A stretch of 34,769 nucleotides of DNA from Lachnospiraceae bacterium (lineage in GTDB: Bacteria; Bacillota; Clostridia; Lachnospirales; Lachnospiraceae), in contig JAEEUR010000019.1 in NCBI GenBank assembly GCA_016290595.1, positions 1 to 34,769 of the forward strand. Direction: 5' to 3'. Numbering within the stretch: position 1 is the first letter of the stretch; every line of letters starts with the position of its first letter. The translations under genes and the position numbers were made by a program. The notes below the pieces were generated by a model. It worked only from the letters and a program-made list of their open reading frames with translations, ran no database searches and was not told where the DNA came from. Below are positions 8,350 to 15,898 of this stretch, piece by piece.

Positions 8350-9330
8350 ATGACTGAGAAGATGACGGACGTAACGGCACTGGGCGAGCTGCTGATCGAC
8401 TTTGTACAGAGCGGAAGCGGACCGCAGGGAAACCCGCTTTTTGAGGCGAACCCGGGCGGTGCGCCGGCGAACGTGCTGGCTATGCTGGGAAAGCTGGGCC
8501 GCCGCTGCGCTTTTCTGGGAAAAGTGGGGCGGGATGCCTTCGGAGACCGGCTGGAAAAAACGCTGAAGGCGCTGGGCATCGATACGGAAGGCCTCTGCCG
8601 GGACGAGCGGATCCCGACGACGCTCGCGATCGTGCACACGCTGCCCGGTGGGGACCGCGAGTTCAGCTTTTACCGCAAGCCCGGCGCGGATCTGATGCTG
8701 CGGCCGGAAGACCTGGCGGAAGAAAAGCTTGCGGGCTGCCGCATCTTTCACTTCGGGACCCTTTCCCTGACGGACGAGCCCTGCCGCAGCGCCACGAAGA
8801 AAGCGGTGGAGCTGGCACGAAGCGCCGGCGCCCTGATCTCCTTTGATCCGAATCTGCGCCTTCCGCTGTGGGAGAGCGAAGAGGCGGCGAAGGAGCAGAT
8901 ACTCTGGGGAATGGCGCAGGCGGACGTCGTAAAGATCTCGGACAACGAGGTGAGTTTCCTGACCGGAACGGAGGATTATCCGGCCGGGGCGGCGCAGCTG
9001 AAGGCGCAGTTCCCGAATATCCGCCTGCTGGATCTGACGATGGGAGCGGAGGGCTCGCAGGCCTTCTACAAGAGCGGAAGCGTCTTTGAACCGGCACTGC
9101 ATCTGGGAGGCGTGATCGAGACCAGCGGGGCCGGCGACACCTTCGGCGCGCTGATCCTCAACTTCCTGCTGGATCACGAGCTGGGATCGCTTTCGGAGGA
9201 GGATCTGCACCGGATGCTGAAGACGGCGAACGCCGCCGCCTATCTGGTGACGACGAAGCGCGGCGTGATCCCTTCCCTGCCGGAAAAAGAGGATATCCGG
9301 CGGCTGCTGGAGGAAACGGAGCGGAACTGA
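8350..9330 (+). CDS. PfkB-family carbohydrate kinase, probable fructokinase
   Basis: A 326-residue ribokinase/PfkB family kinase. The N-terminal signature GGAPANVLAMLGKLG binds the sugar and the C-terminal signature ETSGAGDTFGAL carries catalytic base Asp263 and the anion hole. The overall pattern (ALGELLIDF start, NPGGAPANV) is that of bacterial fructokinases (EC 2.7.1.4), and fructose is the expected by-product of amylosucrase. GGGGAG precedes the ATG at 8350; an in-frame ATG at 8362 is possible. The position 3' of the PTS genes fits a role in phosphorylating free fructose. 2-keto-3-deoxygluconate kinase or another sugar kinase cannot be fully excluded. Confidence 0.85.
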   Translation: MTEKMTDVTALGELLIDFVQSGSGPQGNPLFEANPGGAPANVLAMLGKLGRRCAFLGKVGRDAFGDRLEKTLKALGIDTEGLCRDERIPTTLAIVHTLPGGDREFSFYRKPGADLMLRPEDLAEEKLAGCRIFHFGTLSLTDEPCRSATKKAVELARSAGALISFDPNLRLPLWESEEAAKEQILWGMAQADVVKISDNEVSFLTGTEDYPAGAAQLKAQFPNIRLLDLTMGAEGSQAFYKSGSVFEPALHLGGVIETSGAGDTFGALILNFLLDHELGSLSEEDLHRMLKTANAAAYLVTTKRGVIPSLPEKEDIRRLLEETERN

Positions 9331-9339
9331 GACGGACAG

Positions 9340-9378
9340 AAAAAGCCCCCGGCGTGCCAAACGCGCCGAGGGCTTTTT
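9340..9378. terminator. Bidirectional terminator between convergent genes
   Basis: AAAAAGCCCCCGGCG (9340-9354) pairs with CGCCGAGGGCTTTTT (9364-9378) with one mismatch. A and T runs on both sides allow it to end both the fructokinase transcript and the glycerate kinase transcript on the other strand. Confidence 0.88.
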
Positions 9379-9389
9379 GCGTGTTTTAC

Positions 9390-10622
9390 TTACCGCAGCA
9401 GGGCAACGGCTACGTCGTTCACGTTGGTCCCGGTCGGGCCGGTGATGATGAGTCCGCCGATCTTCTGCAGGGCATGGTAGGCATCGTTGTCCTTCAGGAC
9501 CGCGTCGATGGAAAGACCCTGTGCCGCCAGTTCCGCGCAGCTGTCGCCGTCGCAGTAGCCGCCGGCCGCATCGGTCGGACCGTCCGTCCCGTCGCTGCCG
9601 ACGGAGAAGACGGCCGCGTTCTTCATGCCGCTGATGCCGGCCGCCGCCGCCAGGGCCAGTTCCTGGTTCCGGCCGCCCTTGCCGTGGCCGGTCAGCCTGA
9701 CCACGGTCTCACCGCCCGCGATAAAGGCCAGCGCTTTGCCGTCGCCTGCGTGCGTCTTCAGGATGGACGCCAGGAAGCTGCCGGCTTCCTTCGCCTGGCA
9801 GCAGAGCTGATCCGTCAGCAGGATGGGCTCATATCCGAGTCCGGTGCAGACCTTGGCCGCTGCCGCGCAGAGCTCGCGCACGCTGCCGTTGATCTGCGTG
9901 TTGACGTTGTCCAGCGCCTTCGGAGTCTCGACCTTCAGAAGCTGCGCCGCCGCTTCGGACATCTTGAGAGAGTATTTTTCCGCGATGCGCCGGGCGTCGG
10001 TGTTGGTGGACGAATCCGGGCAGGCGGGGCCGGAGGCGATCATATCCAGCGGATCGCCTAAAATATCGGACAGGATCACGGCTTCCACCCGGGCCGGGGA
10101 GCAGAAGAGGGCGAAACGGCCGCCTTTGACCTGCGAGAGACGCTTGCGGATGGTGTTGATCTCCACGATGTCCGCGCCCGAGGCGAGCAGCTGGTTCGTG
10201 ATATCCTGCAGCTCTTCGCCGGGGACCAGAGGCTTTTCGAAGAGGGCGCTGCCGCCGCCGGAGAGCAGGAAGAGCACCGTATCCTCCGGCTTTAAGCCGT
10301 CCACCAGATTCAGCGCGGCCTGCGTCCCCTTAAAGGAGTTCTCATCCGGAACGGGGTGGCCGGCTTCATAGCAGTCGAAGTTCGCGATCGGCCCCATCAC
10401 GTGGTCGTACTTGGTCACGACGACACCCTTTTCGATCCGGCTGCCCAGACAGTCGGATGCCGCCTTGGCCATCTGCCAGGCGGCCTTGCCGGCGGCGACC
10501 AGCAGGACCCGGCCGGGAAACTGTTTGCCCTCCAGCGCGCGCCGGACGGCTGCGTCCGGCTGGACCGCGGCGATGGCTTCCCGTACGATGGCGTCCGCGT
10601 GAGAGCGTAATAATTGATTCAT
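9390..10622 (-). CDS. Glycerate 2-kinase, MOFRL family
   Basis: A 410-residue kinase of the GckA/TtuD type (DUF4147 plus MOFRL domains) that phosphorylates D-glycerate to 2-phosphoglycerate. Visible family marks are VAAGKAAWQMA near the N-terminus, FLLSGGGSALFE, the VVEIN-like segment with IRKRLSQVKGGR, the SDILGDPLDMIASGP loop, and the C-terminal MOFRL part with GGETVV, GKGGRNQELAL and SVGSDGTDGPTDAAGG. It starts at an ATG with AAGGAG upstream. The GntP permease lies upstream on the same strand, with a terminator hairpin between the two genes. The pair fits uptake and phosphorylation of glycerate for entry into lower glycolysis. Confidence 0.9.
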   Translation of the reverse strand: MNQLLRSHADAIVREAIAAVQPDAAVRRALEGKQFPGRVLLVAAGKAAWQMAKAASDCLGSRIEKGVVVTKYDHVMGPIANFDCYEAGHPVPDENSFKGTQAALNLVDGLKPEDTVLFLLSGGGSALFEKPLVPGEELQDITNQLLASGADIVEINTIRKRLSQVKGGRFALFCSPARVEAVILSDILGDPLDMIASGPACPDSSTNTDARRIAEKYSLKMSEAAAQLLKVETPKALDNVNTQINGSVRELCAAAAKVCTGLGYEPILLTDQLCCQAKEAGSFLASILKTHAGDGKALAFIAGGETVVRLTGHGKGGRNQELALAAAAGISGMKNAAVFSVGSDGTDGPTDAAGGYCDGDSCAELAAQGLSIDAVLKDNDAYHALQKIGGLIITGPTGTNVNDVAVALLR

Positions 10623-10661
10623 AGTCTGTTCTCCTTATTTTGGAAAGTCAGCAGAAAAGGC

Positions 10662-10696
10662 AAAAAAGAGGCGCGCCGCTTTGGGCGGCGCGCCTC
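10662..10696 (-). terminator. Terminator or attenuator between gntP-type gene and glycerate kinase
   Basis: A perfect 12-bp stem, GAGGCGCGCCGC (10668-10679) with GCGGCGCGCCTC (10685-10696), and on the minus strand a run of six T (10662-10667). It sits after the permease stop and before the kinase start, so the kinase depends on readthrough or on its own unseen promoter. Confidence 0.88.
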
Positions 10697-10704
10697 CTCG
10701 TCAT

Positions 10705-12063
10705 TTAGAAGATCAGGCTCAGCACGAAGATCTCAATGATAGCGGCCAGACCGATGACCAGGGTCATCATGGTCTGGGTCTTGTAGCCTTCCTCCGGTTT
10801 CATCTCACCGAAGTTGGTCACCACCCAGAAGTAGCTGTCGTTGGCGTGGGAGACCGTCATGGCGCCGGCGCCGATGGCCATAACGACCAGGGCGATCTCA
10901 ACCGGCTTCACAAAGCCAAGCACGCTCAGGAGCGGCGCCACGATGCCGGCCGTGGTGGTGATGGCCACGGTGGAGGAGCCCTGCGCCGTCTTCAGGATCG
11001 CCGACAGCAGGAACGGGAAGAAGATGCCCATGGTCTGCAGCACGTTGGCGTTTGCCTTGATGAAATTCACCATATCGGAAGAGGAGATGACCTTGCCCAG
11101 CACGCCGCCGGCAGCCGTCACGAAGAGGATCGGGCCGACCGTCTTTAAGGTCTCGTTGGTCAGGTTGTAGAAATCCTTCTGCTTGCCGGTGGTGAACAGA
11201 AGCACGATGGCTAAAATGGTACCGACGGCCAGAGCCATGACGGGCGTGCCAAGGAACAGGCACAGATCGTTCAGGCCGCTCTGCCACTTGGCCATGGTCG
11301 CGATGGAGGAAAGAGCCATCAGCAGGATCGGGACCACCAGGGGAGCGATCGCCAGCCAGCCGTTCGGCAGCTTGCCGTATTCCGCTTTCAGCTCCTCGTA
11401 GGTCTTGACGACCTCGCCGTTGTCGGTCAGTTCATCCGCGCTCTTGATCTTGCCGCCGATGATCTTCGCGAAGATCAGGCCCGCGATCAGCGGAAGGATG
11501 GAGCAAAGAACGCCCATGCCGATGACCAGCAGCAGGTAGTCGCCGGCGCCTAAGGTCTGGGCCGCCGCGATGGGGCCGGGCGTCGGCGGGATGAACACGT
11601 GAGAGATGTACAGGCCGCAGGACAGGCATACCGTCATGGCGACGCTGGAAGTGCCGGTGCGCTTGACCAGAGCTTTCCGGATCGGGTTTAAGATAACGAA
11701 GCCGCTGTCGCAGAAGACCGGGATGGAAACGACCCAGCCCATCAGTTCGATGGCGAGGCCCGGATTCTTTTCACCGACCAGCTTGATGACCATATCGGCC
11801 AGCTTCAGCGCAGCGCCCGTCTTTTCCAGTACGGAGCCGATGAAAGCGCCCAGGATGATCACGATACCGATGGAAGTGAAAGTGCCGGAGAAGCCGGCCC
11901 CGATGATTCCGGGGATATCGGTGAGCTTGATGCCGGCAATGATTGCCAGCACGAGGGAAATGCCCATAATGGCCAGGAAGGGATGGACCTTCAGCTTGGA
12001 GATGAGCAGGATCATGGCGACGATCGCGATGACAAAGACGATGATCAGCGGAATGCCAGTCAT
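10705..12063 (-). CDS. GntP-family permease, probable glycerate/gluconate transporter
   Basis: A 452-residue polytopic membrane protein of the GntP gluconate:H+ symporter family, with 12 or more hydrophobic segments over its whole length. Family marks are the N-terminal LIIVFVIAIVAMILLI helix, SIPVFCDSGFVILNP and SHVFIPPTPGPIAAA, and the C-terminal SHANDSYFWVV segment. Members carry gluconate, glycerate, idonate or related sugar acids. The adjacent glycerate 2-kinase points to D-glycerate as cargo, an inference from context. AAGGAGG stands 9 bp before the ATG. The 5' leader contains an inverted repeat TTTACG-N10-CGTAAA that could bind a regulator. Confidence 0.92.
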   Translation of the reverse strand: MTGIPLIIVFVIAIVAMILLISKLKVHPFLAIMGISLVLAIIAGIKLTDIPGIIGAGFSGTFTSIGIVIILGAFIGSVLEKTGAALKLADMVIKLVGEKNPGLAIELMGWVVSIPVFCDSGFVILNPIRKALVKRTGTSSVAMTVCLSCGLYISHVFIPPTPGPIAAAQTLGAGDYLLLVIGMGVLCSILPLIAGLIFAKIIGGKIKSADELTDNGEVVKTYEELKAEYGKLPNGWLAIAPLVVPILLMALSSIATMAKWQSGLNDLCLFLGTPVMALAVGTILAIVLLFTTGKQKDFYNLTNETLKTVGPILFVTAAGGVLGKVISSSDMVNFIKANANVLQTMGIFFPFLLSAILKTAQGSSTVAITTTAGIVAPLLSVLGFVKPVEIALVVMAIGAGAMTVSHANDSYFWVVTNFGEMKPEEGYKTQTMMTLVIGLAAIIEIFVLSLIF

Positions 12064-12088
12064 AAAAAGTTCCTCCTTACGTTCCTGA

Positions 12089-12110
12089 TTTACGTTTTTT
12101 TAAGCGTAAA
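12089..12110 (-). promoter_or_regulatory. Inverted repeat in the gntP-type gene leader, possible operator
   Basis: TTTACG (12089-12094) and CGTAAA (12105-12110) form a dyad with a 10-bp AT-rich centre. It lies between the proposed transcription start and the ribosome binding site. The regulator is unknown. Confidence 0.4.
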
Positions 12111-12124
12111 TTTATCTCTGCTTT

Positions 12125-12153
12125 ATTTTCTCATGTCAGAGGCGGAAAGTCAA
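12125..12153 (-). promoter_or_regulatory. Promoter of the gntP-type gene
   Basis: On the minus strand TTGACT (12153-12148), a 17-bp spacer and GAAAAT (12130-12125) preceded by TGA. This has the same layout and the same TGAGAAAATAAA block as the amylosucrase promoter at 933-961. Confidence 0.55.
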
Positions 12154-12203
12154 GCGGAACAGGCGCATTTTTAGAGGAAGAAAAGAGAAGAATCCGCCGG
12201 AGT

Positions 12204-12232
12204 TTGCAAAGAGTCAACAGTTGTGTTAATAT
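12204..12232 (+). promoter_or_regulatory. Promoter of the MATE gene
   Basis: TTGCAA at 12204-12209, a 17-bp spacer and TAATAT at 12227-12232, within an AT-rich stretch. It starts a transcript with a leader of about 40 nt. The 217 bp between 12064 and 12280 hold only this promoter and that of the divergent permease. Confidence 0.65.
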
Positions 12233-12280
12233 ATTTATATATACAGCGGCAGGCCGCCGCCGCGCGGCAGGGGAAAGACC

Positions 12281-13618
12281 ATGCAGACCTCACAGTACCT
12301 AATGACCGAGGGACCGGTCCGGAAAAAGATCATCACCTTTGCGATACCGGTCTTCATCGGGCAGCTGTTCCAGCAGCTGTACAATACGGCCGACTCGCTG
12401 ATCGTCGGGAAGCTGATCGGAAAGACCGCGCTGGCGGCCGTGACCTCGGTCGGCTCGCTGGTCTATCTGATCGTCGGCTTTTTTATGGGCTTTTCCATGG
12501 GCGCCGGCGTGGTGATCGCGCGGGATATCGGGGCGGAAGAGCACGAAGAGACTTCGCGCTCCGTGCATACCACCATGGCGATGGGCCTGGCGGCCAGCGT
12601 GATCATGACGCTGCTGGGCGTATTCCTGACGCCGCTGATCCTGACCTGGATGGACACCCCCGCGGACGTCTTCCCGGAGGCGGAGCTGTACCTCCGCGTC
12701 TACTTCCTGGGCAGCACCGGCCTGGTCTTTTACAACCTGCTGGTCGGCATCCTGCAGGCCAGCGGCGACTCGCGGCATCCGCTCTACTATCTGGTGTTCT
12801 GCGCCATCCTGAACGTCGTGCTGGACTATTCCTTCATCCGTTTCTTCGGCATGGGCGTGGAAGGCGCGGCGCTGGCGACGATCCTGGGGCAGTTCTTAAG
12901 CGCGGTGCTGGTACTGCGGCGGCTCTTAAGGACAGAGGAATCCATCCGCATCGAGCCGAAAAAGATCCGCTTCCACGGGGAAAAGCTCAGGCAGATCATC
13001 TTTATCGGCCTGCCGTCGGCCCTGCAGGCCTGCGTGATCGACCTGGCCAATATGATGATCCAGGCCTATATCAATTCCTTCGGTTCCGCGGCTATGGCGG
13101 GCATCGGCGCCAGCACCAAGCTGGAGGGCTTCATTTTCCTGCCGGTCACGGCCTTCTCGATGGCGCTGTCAACCTTTGTGGCACAGAACCGCGGCGCGGG
13201 CCGGAAGGACCGGATGCGGGAAGGCATCCGCTTCGGCCTGATCAGCGCCGTGCTCGTGGTCTTTGCGGTCGGAACCCTGAATTATCTCTTCAGTCCGACG
13301 CTGGTGGGCTTCTTCAATTCCGAACAGCAGGTGATCGATTACGGCACGCTGCGCAGCCGCATCTGCAGCTTTTTCTTCTGCCTCTGCGGCTTTTCGCACG
13401 TGTCCAGCGCGGTGATGCGGGGGCTCGGCAAGCCCGTCGTGCCGACCGTGGTGATGCTGGTCTGCTGGTGTGCGGTCCGCGTGATCACGCTGCTGACCAT
13501 CGGCCGCTTCTGGCACGAGATCCTGCTCGTCATCTGGCTCTATCCGATCACCTGGAGCTTAAGCACCATCGTGTACGTGTTTTACCTGCGGCATCTGCGC
13601 CGGCAGGAGGTTTTCTGA
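12281..13618 (+). CDS. MATE family efflux transporter
   Basis: A 445-residue MATE (multi-antimicrobial extrusion) family membrane protein with 12 predicted helices in two similar halves. Family marks are the N-terminal EGPVRKKIITFAIPVFIGQ, then LFQQLYNTADSLIVGK, FMGFSMGAGVVIAR and the second-half SFGSAAMAGIGASTKLEGFI. It should be a Na+ or H+ driven exporter of the DinF/NorM superfamily; the cargo is not predictable. GGGGAAAG precedes the ATG at 12281. An overlapping 486-residue frame is a high-GC shadow. The alpha/beta hydrolase starts 34 bp downstream, on the same transcript. Confidence 0.93.
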   Translation: MQTSQYLMTEGPVRKKIITFAIPVFIGQLFQQLYNTADSLIVGKLIGKTALAAVTSVGSLVYLIVGFFMGFSMGAGVVIARDIGAEEHEETSRSVHTTMAMGLAASVIMTLLGVFLTPLILTWMDTPADVFPEAELYLRVYFLGSTGLVFYNLLVGILQASGDSRHPLYYLVFCAILNVVLDYSFIRFFGMGVEGAALATILGQFLSAVLVLRRLLRTEESIRIEPKKIRFHGEKLRQIIFIGLPSALQACVIDLANMMIQAYINSFGSAAMAGIGASTKLEGFIFLPVTAFSMALSTFVAQNRGAGRKDRMREGIRFGLISAVLVVFAVGTLNYLFSPTLVGFFNSEQQVIDYGTLRSRICSFFFCLCGFSHVSSAVMRGLGKPVVPTVVMLVCWCAVRVITLLTIGRFWHEILLVIWLYPITWSLSTIVYVFYLRHLRRQEVF

Positions 13619-13652
13619 TCCCGGGGAGTAAGGGGAGAACAGGAGGCGGAGA

Positions 13653-14456
13653 ATGCTCTGGAACTGCAAAAACGGCTGCGTAAAGCTTGAAAACGGGACG
13701 ATGGATTACGTCTCCTTCGGCTCGGGCGGGAAAAACCTGATCCTGCTGCCGGGCCTTTCGGACGGCCTGGCGACGGTGAAGGGAAAAGCCCTGCTGCTGG
13801 CGGGGCCGTACCGCCTGTTCTTTAAGGAATACACGGTCTGGATGTTCAGCCGCCGGAACGAGCTGAAGGAAGGTGTTTCGATCCGGGACATGGCGGCGGA
13901 CCAGGCGGCGGCCATGGAGGCGCTGGGGATCAAAAAAGCTTCGGTCTGCGGCGTCTCGCAGGGCGGCATGATCGCGCAGGTTCTGGCCGTCGATTTCCCG
14001 GAAAAGGTGGAGAAGCTGATCCTGGCGGTCACGGCGCCGTCGGCGAATGAGACCGCCAGGGAATGCGTGGAGGACTGGATCCGCATGGCGGAGGGCGGCG
14101 ACCACAAGAGCCTGATGATCGATACGGCGGAGAAGAGTTATTCGCAGGCGAAGCTGAAGAGCTACCGGAAGCTGTACCCAGTCCTGGGAATGGTCGGAAA
14201 GCCGAAGAGCTATGAACGCTTTCTGGCGAACGCGCGGGCGATCCTTGGCTTTGATGCGACGGGAGATCTTGGAAAGATCGCCTGTCCGACCCTGATCCTG
14301 GGCGGGGAGGAAGATAAGATCGTCGGGGCCGAGGCTTCGCGCGAGCTGCACGAAAGGATCCCCGGCAGCCGGCTGTATCTTTATCCGGGACTCGGCCACG
14401 CCGCCTACGAGGAAGCAAAGGACTTCAACCGGCGGATCTGTGTATTTCTGAAATAA
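13653..14456 (+). CDS. Alpha/beta hydrolase
   Basis: A 267-residue alpha/beta hydrolase-fold protein. The nucleophile elbow is GVSQGG with Ser102, the acid is Asp221 in GGEEDKIVG and the histidine is His249 in GLGHAAYEE, so the triad is complete and in the right order. The oxyanion region lies in LLPGLSDG near residue 35. The substrate is unknown; esterase, lactonase or thioesterase activity would all fit. AGGAGG lies upstream of the ATG. It follows the MATE exporter and precedes a terminator, so it may act on the exporter's cargo, but that is only suggested by position. Confidence 0.88.
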   Translation: MLWNCKNGCVKLENGTMDYVSFGSGGKNLILLPGLSDGLATVKGKALLLAGPYRLFFKEYTVWMFSRRNELKEGVSIRDMAADQAAAMEALGIKKASVCGVSQGGMIAQVLAVDFPEKVEKLILAVTAPSANETARECVEDWIRMAEGGDHKSLMIDTAEKSYSQAKLKSYRKLYPVLGMVGKPKSYERFLANARAILGFDATGDLGKIACPTLILGGEEDKIVGAEASRELHERIPGSRLYLYPGLGHAAYEEAKDFNRRICVFLK

Positions 14457-14459
14457 GCC

Positions 14460-14495
14460 GGGCCAGAAGGGGACGGTTCCTTTCGGCCCTTTTTT
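14460..14495 (+). terminator. Terminator after the alpha/beta hydrolase gene
   Basis: A GGGCC/GGCCC-based stem with an internal mismatch pair (14460-14489), followed by TTTTTT (14490-14495). Confidence 0.8.
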
Positions 14496-14516
14496 GAAAA
14501 TCTTTTTAAATTTCGC

Positions 14517-14545
14517 TTGACAGAGACAGACTATTACTGTAGTAT
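14517..14545 (+). promoter_or_regulatory. Promoter of the blaI-M56-lipoprotein operon
   Basis: Consensus TTGACA at 14517-14522, a 17-bp spacer and TAGTAT at 14540-14545. Its -10 region is overlapped by a BlaI-like operator, the usual arrangement for autoregulation. Confidence 0.8.
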
Positions 14546-14561
14546 AGACTACGGCGATAGT
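14530..14561 (+). promoter_or_regulatory. Two tandem BlaI/MecI-like operators
   Basis: Two 14-bp sites of the form ACTA-N6-TAGT: ACTATTACTGTAGT at 14530-14543 and ACTACGGCGATAGT at 14548-14561, 4 bp apart (18 bp centre to centre). The first covers the -10 hexamer and the second the expected start site. The ACTA...TAGT dyad matches the known BlaI/MecI operator pattern built around ACTACA/TGTAGT. Binding by the downstream repressor is inferred. Confidence 0.72.
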
Positions 14562-14589
14562 CTTTTTCGCGCAAATAGAGGTTTTAGAT

Positions 14590-14952
14590 GTGGACAACAG
14601 GATCTTTGACAGTGAATTAAAGCTGATGGAGCTGCTCTGGGAGCGGGACGGGAAAGCCGTCACCGCGAAGGAGCTCAGCCTTCTGGCAGAAGAGCGCATC
14701 GGCTGGAACAAGAACACGACCTATACGATCGTAAAGAAGCTGGTGGAGAAGGGCTACGTGGAGCGGCTGGAGCCGGGCTTTGTCTGCCGGGCGCTGATCA
14801 GCCGGGAAGCCGTGCAGCAGCGGGAAACGAACGGCCTTTTAAACCGTCTGTTCGGCGGCTCGCGGAAAGCGCTTTTCTCCGCCCTGCTGGAGGATGAAAC
14901 GCTTTCCGAAGGCGAGCTCAAGGCGCTGCGGGAGATGATCGACAACAGGTGA
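14590..14952 (+). CDS. BlaI/MecI/CopY-family transcriptional repressor
   Basis: A 120-residue winged-helix repressor. The N-terminal DNA-binding domain runs from SELKLMELLWERDG through VTAKELSLLAEER to NKNTTYTIVKKLVEKGYVERL, the recognition helix and wing of the BlaI family. The C-terminal 50 residues form the helical dimerisation part. BlaI repressors are inactivated by proteolytic cleavage when a partner membrane protease senses its signal. The start is a GTG at 14590, with AGAGG nine bases upstream; the overlapping ATG at 14588 is out of frame. Its stop overlaps the start of the M56 gene by 4 bp. Two operator-like sites over the promoter predict autorepression of the three-gene operon. Confidence 0.92.
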   Translation: MDNRIFDSELKLMELLWERDGKAVTAKELSLLAEERIGWNKNTTYTIVKKLVEKGYVERLEPGFVCRALISREAVQQRETNGLLNRLFGGSRKALFSALLEDETLSEGELKALREMIDNR

Positions 14953-15872
14953 GAAAGATGCTGGGCGAGCTATTTTACTGGATCTTTAATATGAGCCTCA
15001 TCGCGTCGTTTATGGGCTGCCTGGTCCTGCTGCTGCGTCAGATCAAAGCCGTGCCGCGCCGGATAAGCGTTTTTCTGTGGCTCGTTCCGTTCCTGCGGAT
15101 GTGCGTTCCCTTCGGCATCGGAAGCCGCTTAAGCCTGATGTCGTTGCTGGCCCGGTATACGACCAGGACCGTAACGGTCTGGCAGCCGGCAGATCCAATC
15201 TCTTTTTCCTTTATGAACGTTATGATGGGGGCGAACGAGTATTTCCCGATCACCTATAAAGTACAGCTGCTGGAGCCCCTCTTCCGGACGGCGGGCGTGA
15301 TCTGGATCATCGTCACCCTGGCGATCCTGCTGGCGTTGGGCATCCTGTATGCCGCAACATGCCGGGAGATCCGGGATGCGAGGCGTCTGGAGGGAAACGT
15401 GTATCTGTCGGAAAAGGTCTCAGGACCGGCGGTGTACGGGATCATTCGCCCGAGGATCGTCCTGCCGGCCGTGATGGAAGGACAGGACCTGACGTATATT
15501 CTGCAGCACGAAAGGACGCATATTAGGCGTGCGGACAACCTCTGGCGGCTCCTGGGTTTTTTTGCGGCGGCGCTGCACTGGTTCAATCCGCTGTCCTGGA
15601 TCTTTCTGAAAGCCTTTTTGGGCGACCTGGAGCTGGCTTGCGACGAGAGAGCCGCCGCAGCTTACGGGGAAGCGGAGAGAAAGGCGTACGCGCGGACGCT
15701 GCTGGCCTGCGCGGAACAGAAGAGCGTCTTTGCCTCCGCCTTCGGCGGCGCGAAGGTCCGCACGCGCATTGAAAACGTGCTCTCGTATCGGAAAATGACG
15801 GGCGCTGCCGCAGCCGCGTTTGCCCTGCTGACGGCCGCCGTCATCTGGGTGATGATCACCAACGCCGGATAA
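14949..15872 (+). CDS. BlaR1-like M56 family membrane metallopeptidase without sensor domain
   Basis: A 307-residue membrane zinc peptidase of family M56. There are hydrophobic segments near residues 6-30, 35-55 and 115-140 and one at the very C-terminus. The catalytic motif is HERTH (His187, Glu188, His191), followed by the LELACDERAAAA segment with the third ligand near residue 233. BlaR1 and MecR1 are about 585 residues with an extracellular penicillin-binding C-terminal domain; this protein stops right after the last membrane segment and has no such domain. GTG at 14949 overlaps the repressor stop (GTGA); an ATG at 14958 is the alternative. It is expected to trigger loss of the BlaI repressor. 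The sensed signal is unknown, and the lipoprotein encoded next is a candidate partner. Confidence 0.88.
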   Translation: MRKMLGELFYWIFNMSLIASFMGCLVLLLRQIKAVPRRISVFLWLVPFLRMCVPFGIGSRLSLMSLLARYTTRTVTVWQPADPISFSFMNVMMGANEYFPITYKVQLLEPLFRTAGVIWIIVTLAILLALGILYAATCREIRDARRLEGNVYLSEKVSGPAVYGIIRPRIVLPAVMEGQDLTYILQHERTHIRRADNLWRLLGFFAAALHWFNPLSWIFLKAFLGDLELACDERAAAAYGEAERKAYARTLLACAEQKSVFASAFGGAKVRTRIENVLSYRKMTGAAAAAFALLTAAVIWVMITNAG

Positions 15873-15898
15873 AAGCGCGGCGGGGAGGAGAAAGCAAG

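Noticed and set aside
12223..13683. A 486-residue plus-strand open frame over the MATE gene
   Set aside because: It is Arg/Gly/Ala-rich, matches no fold, and lies out of frame over a clear MATE transporter; GC-rich codon use creates such shadow frames.
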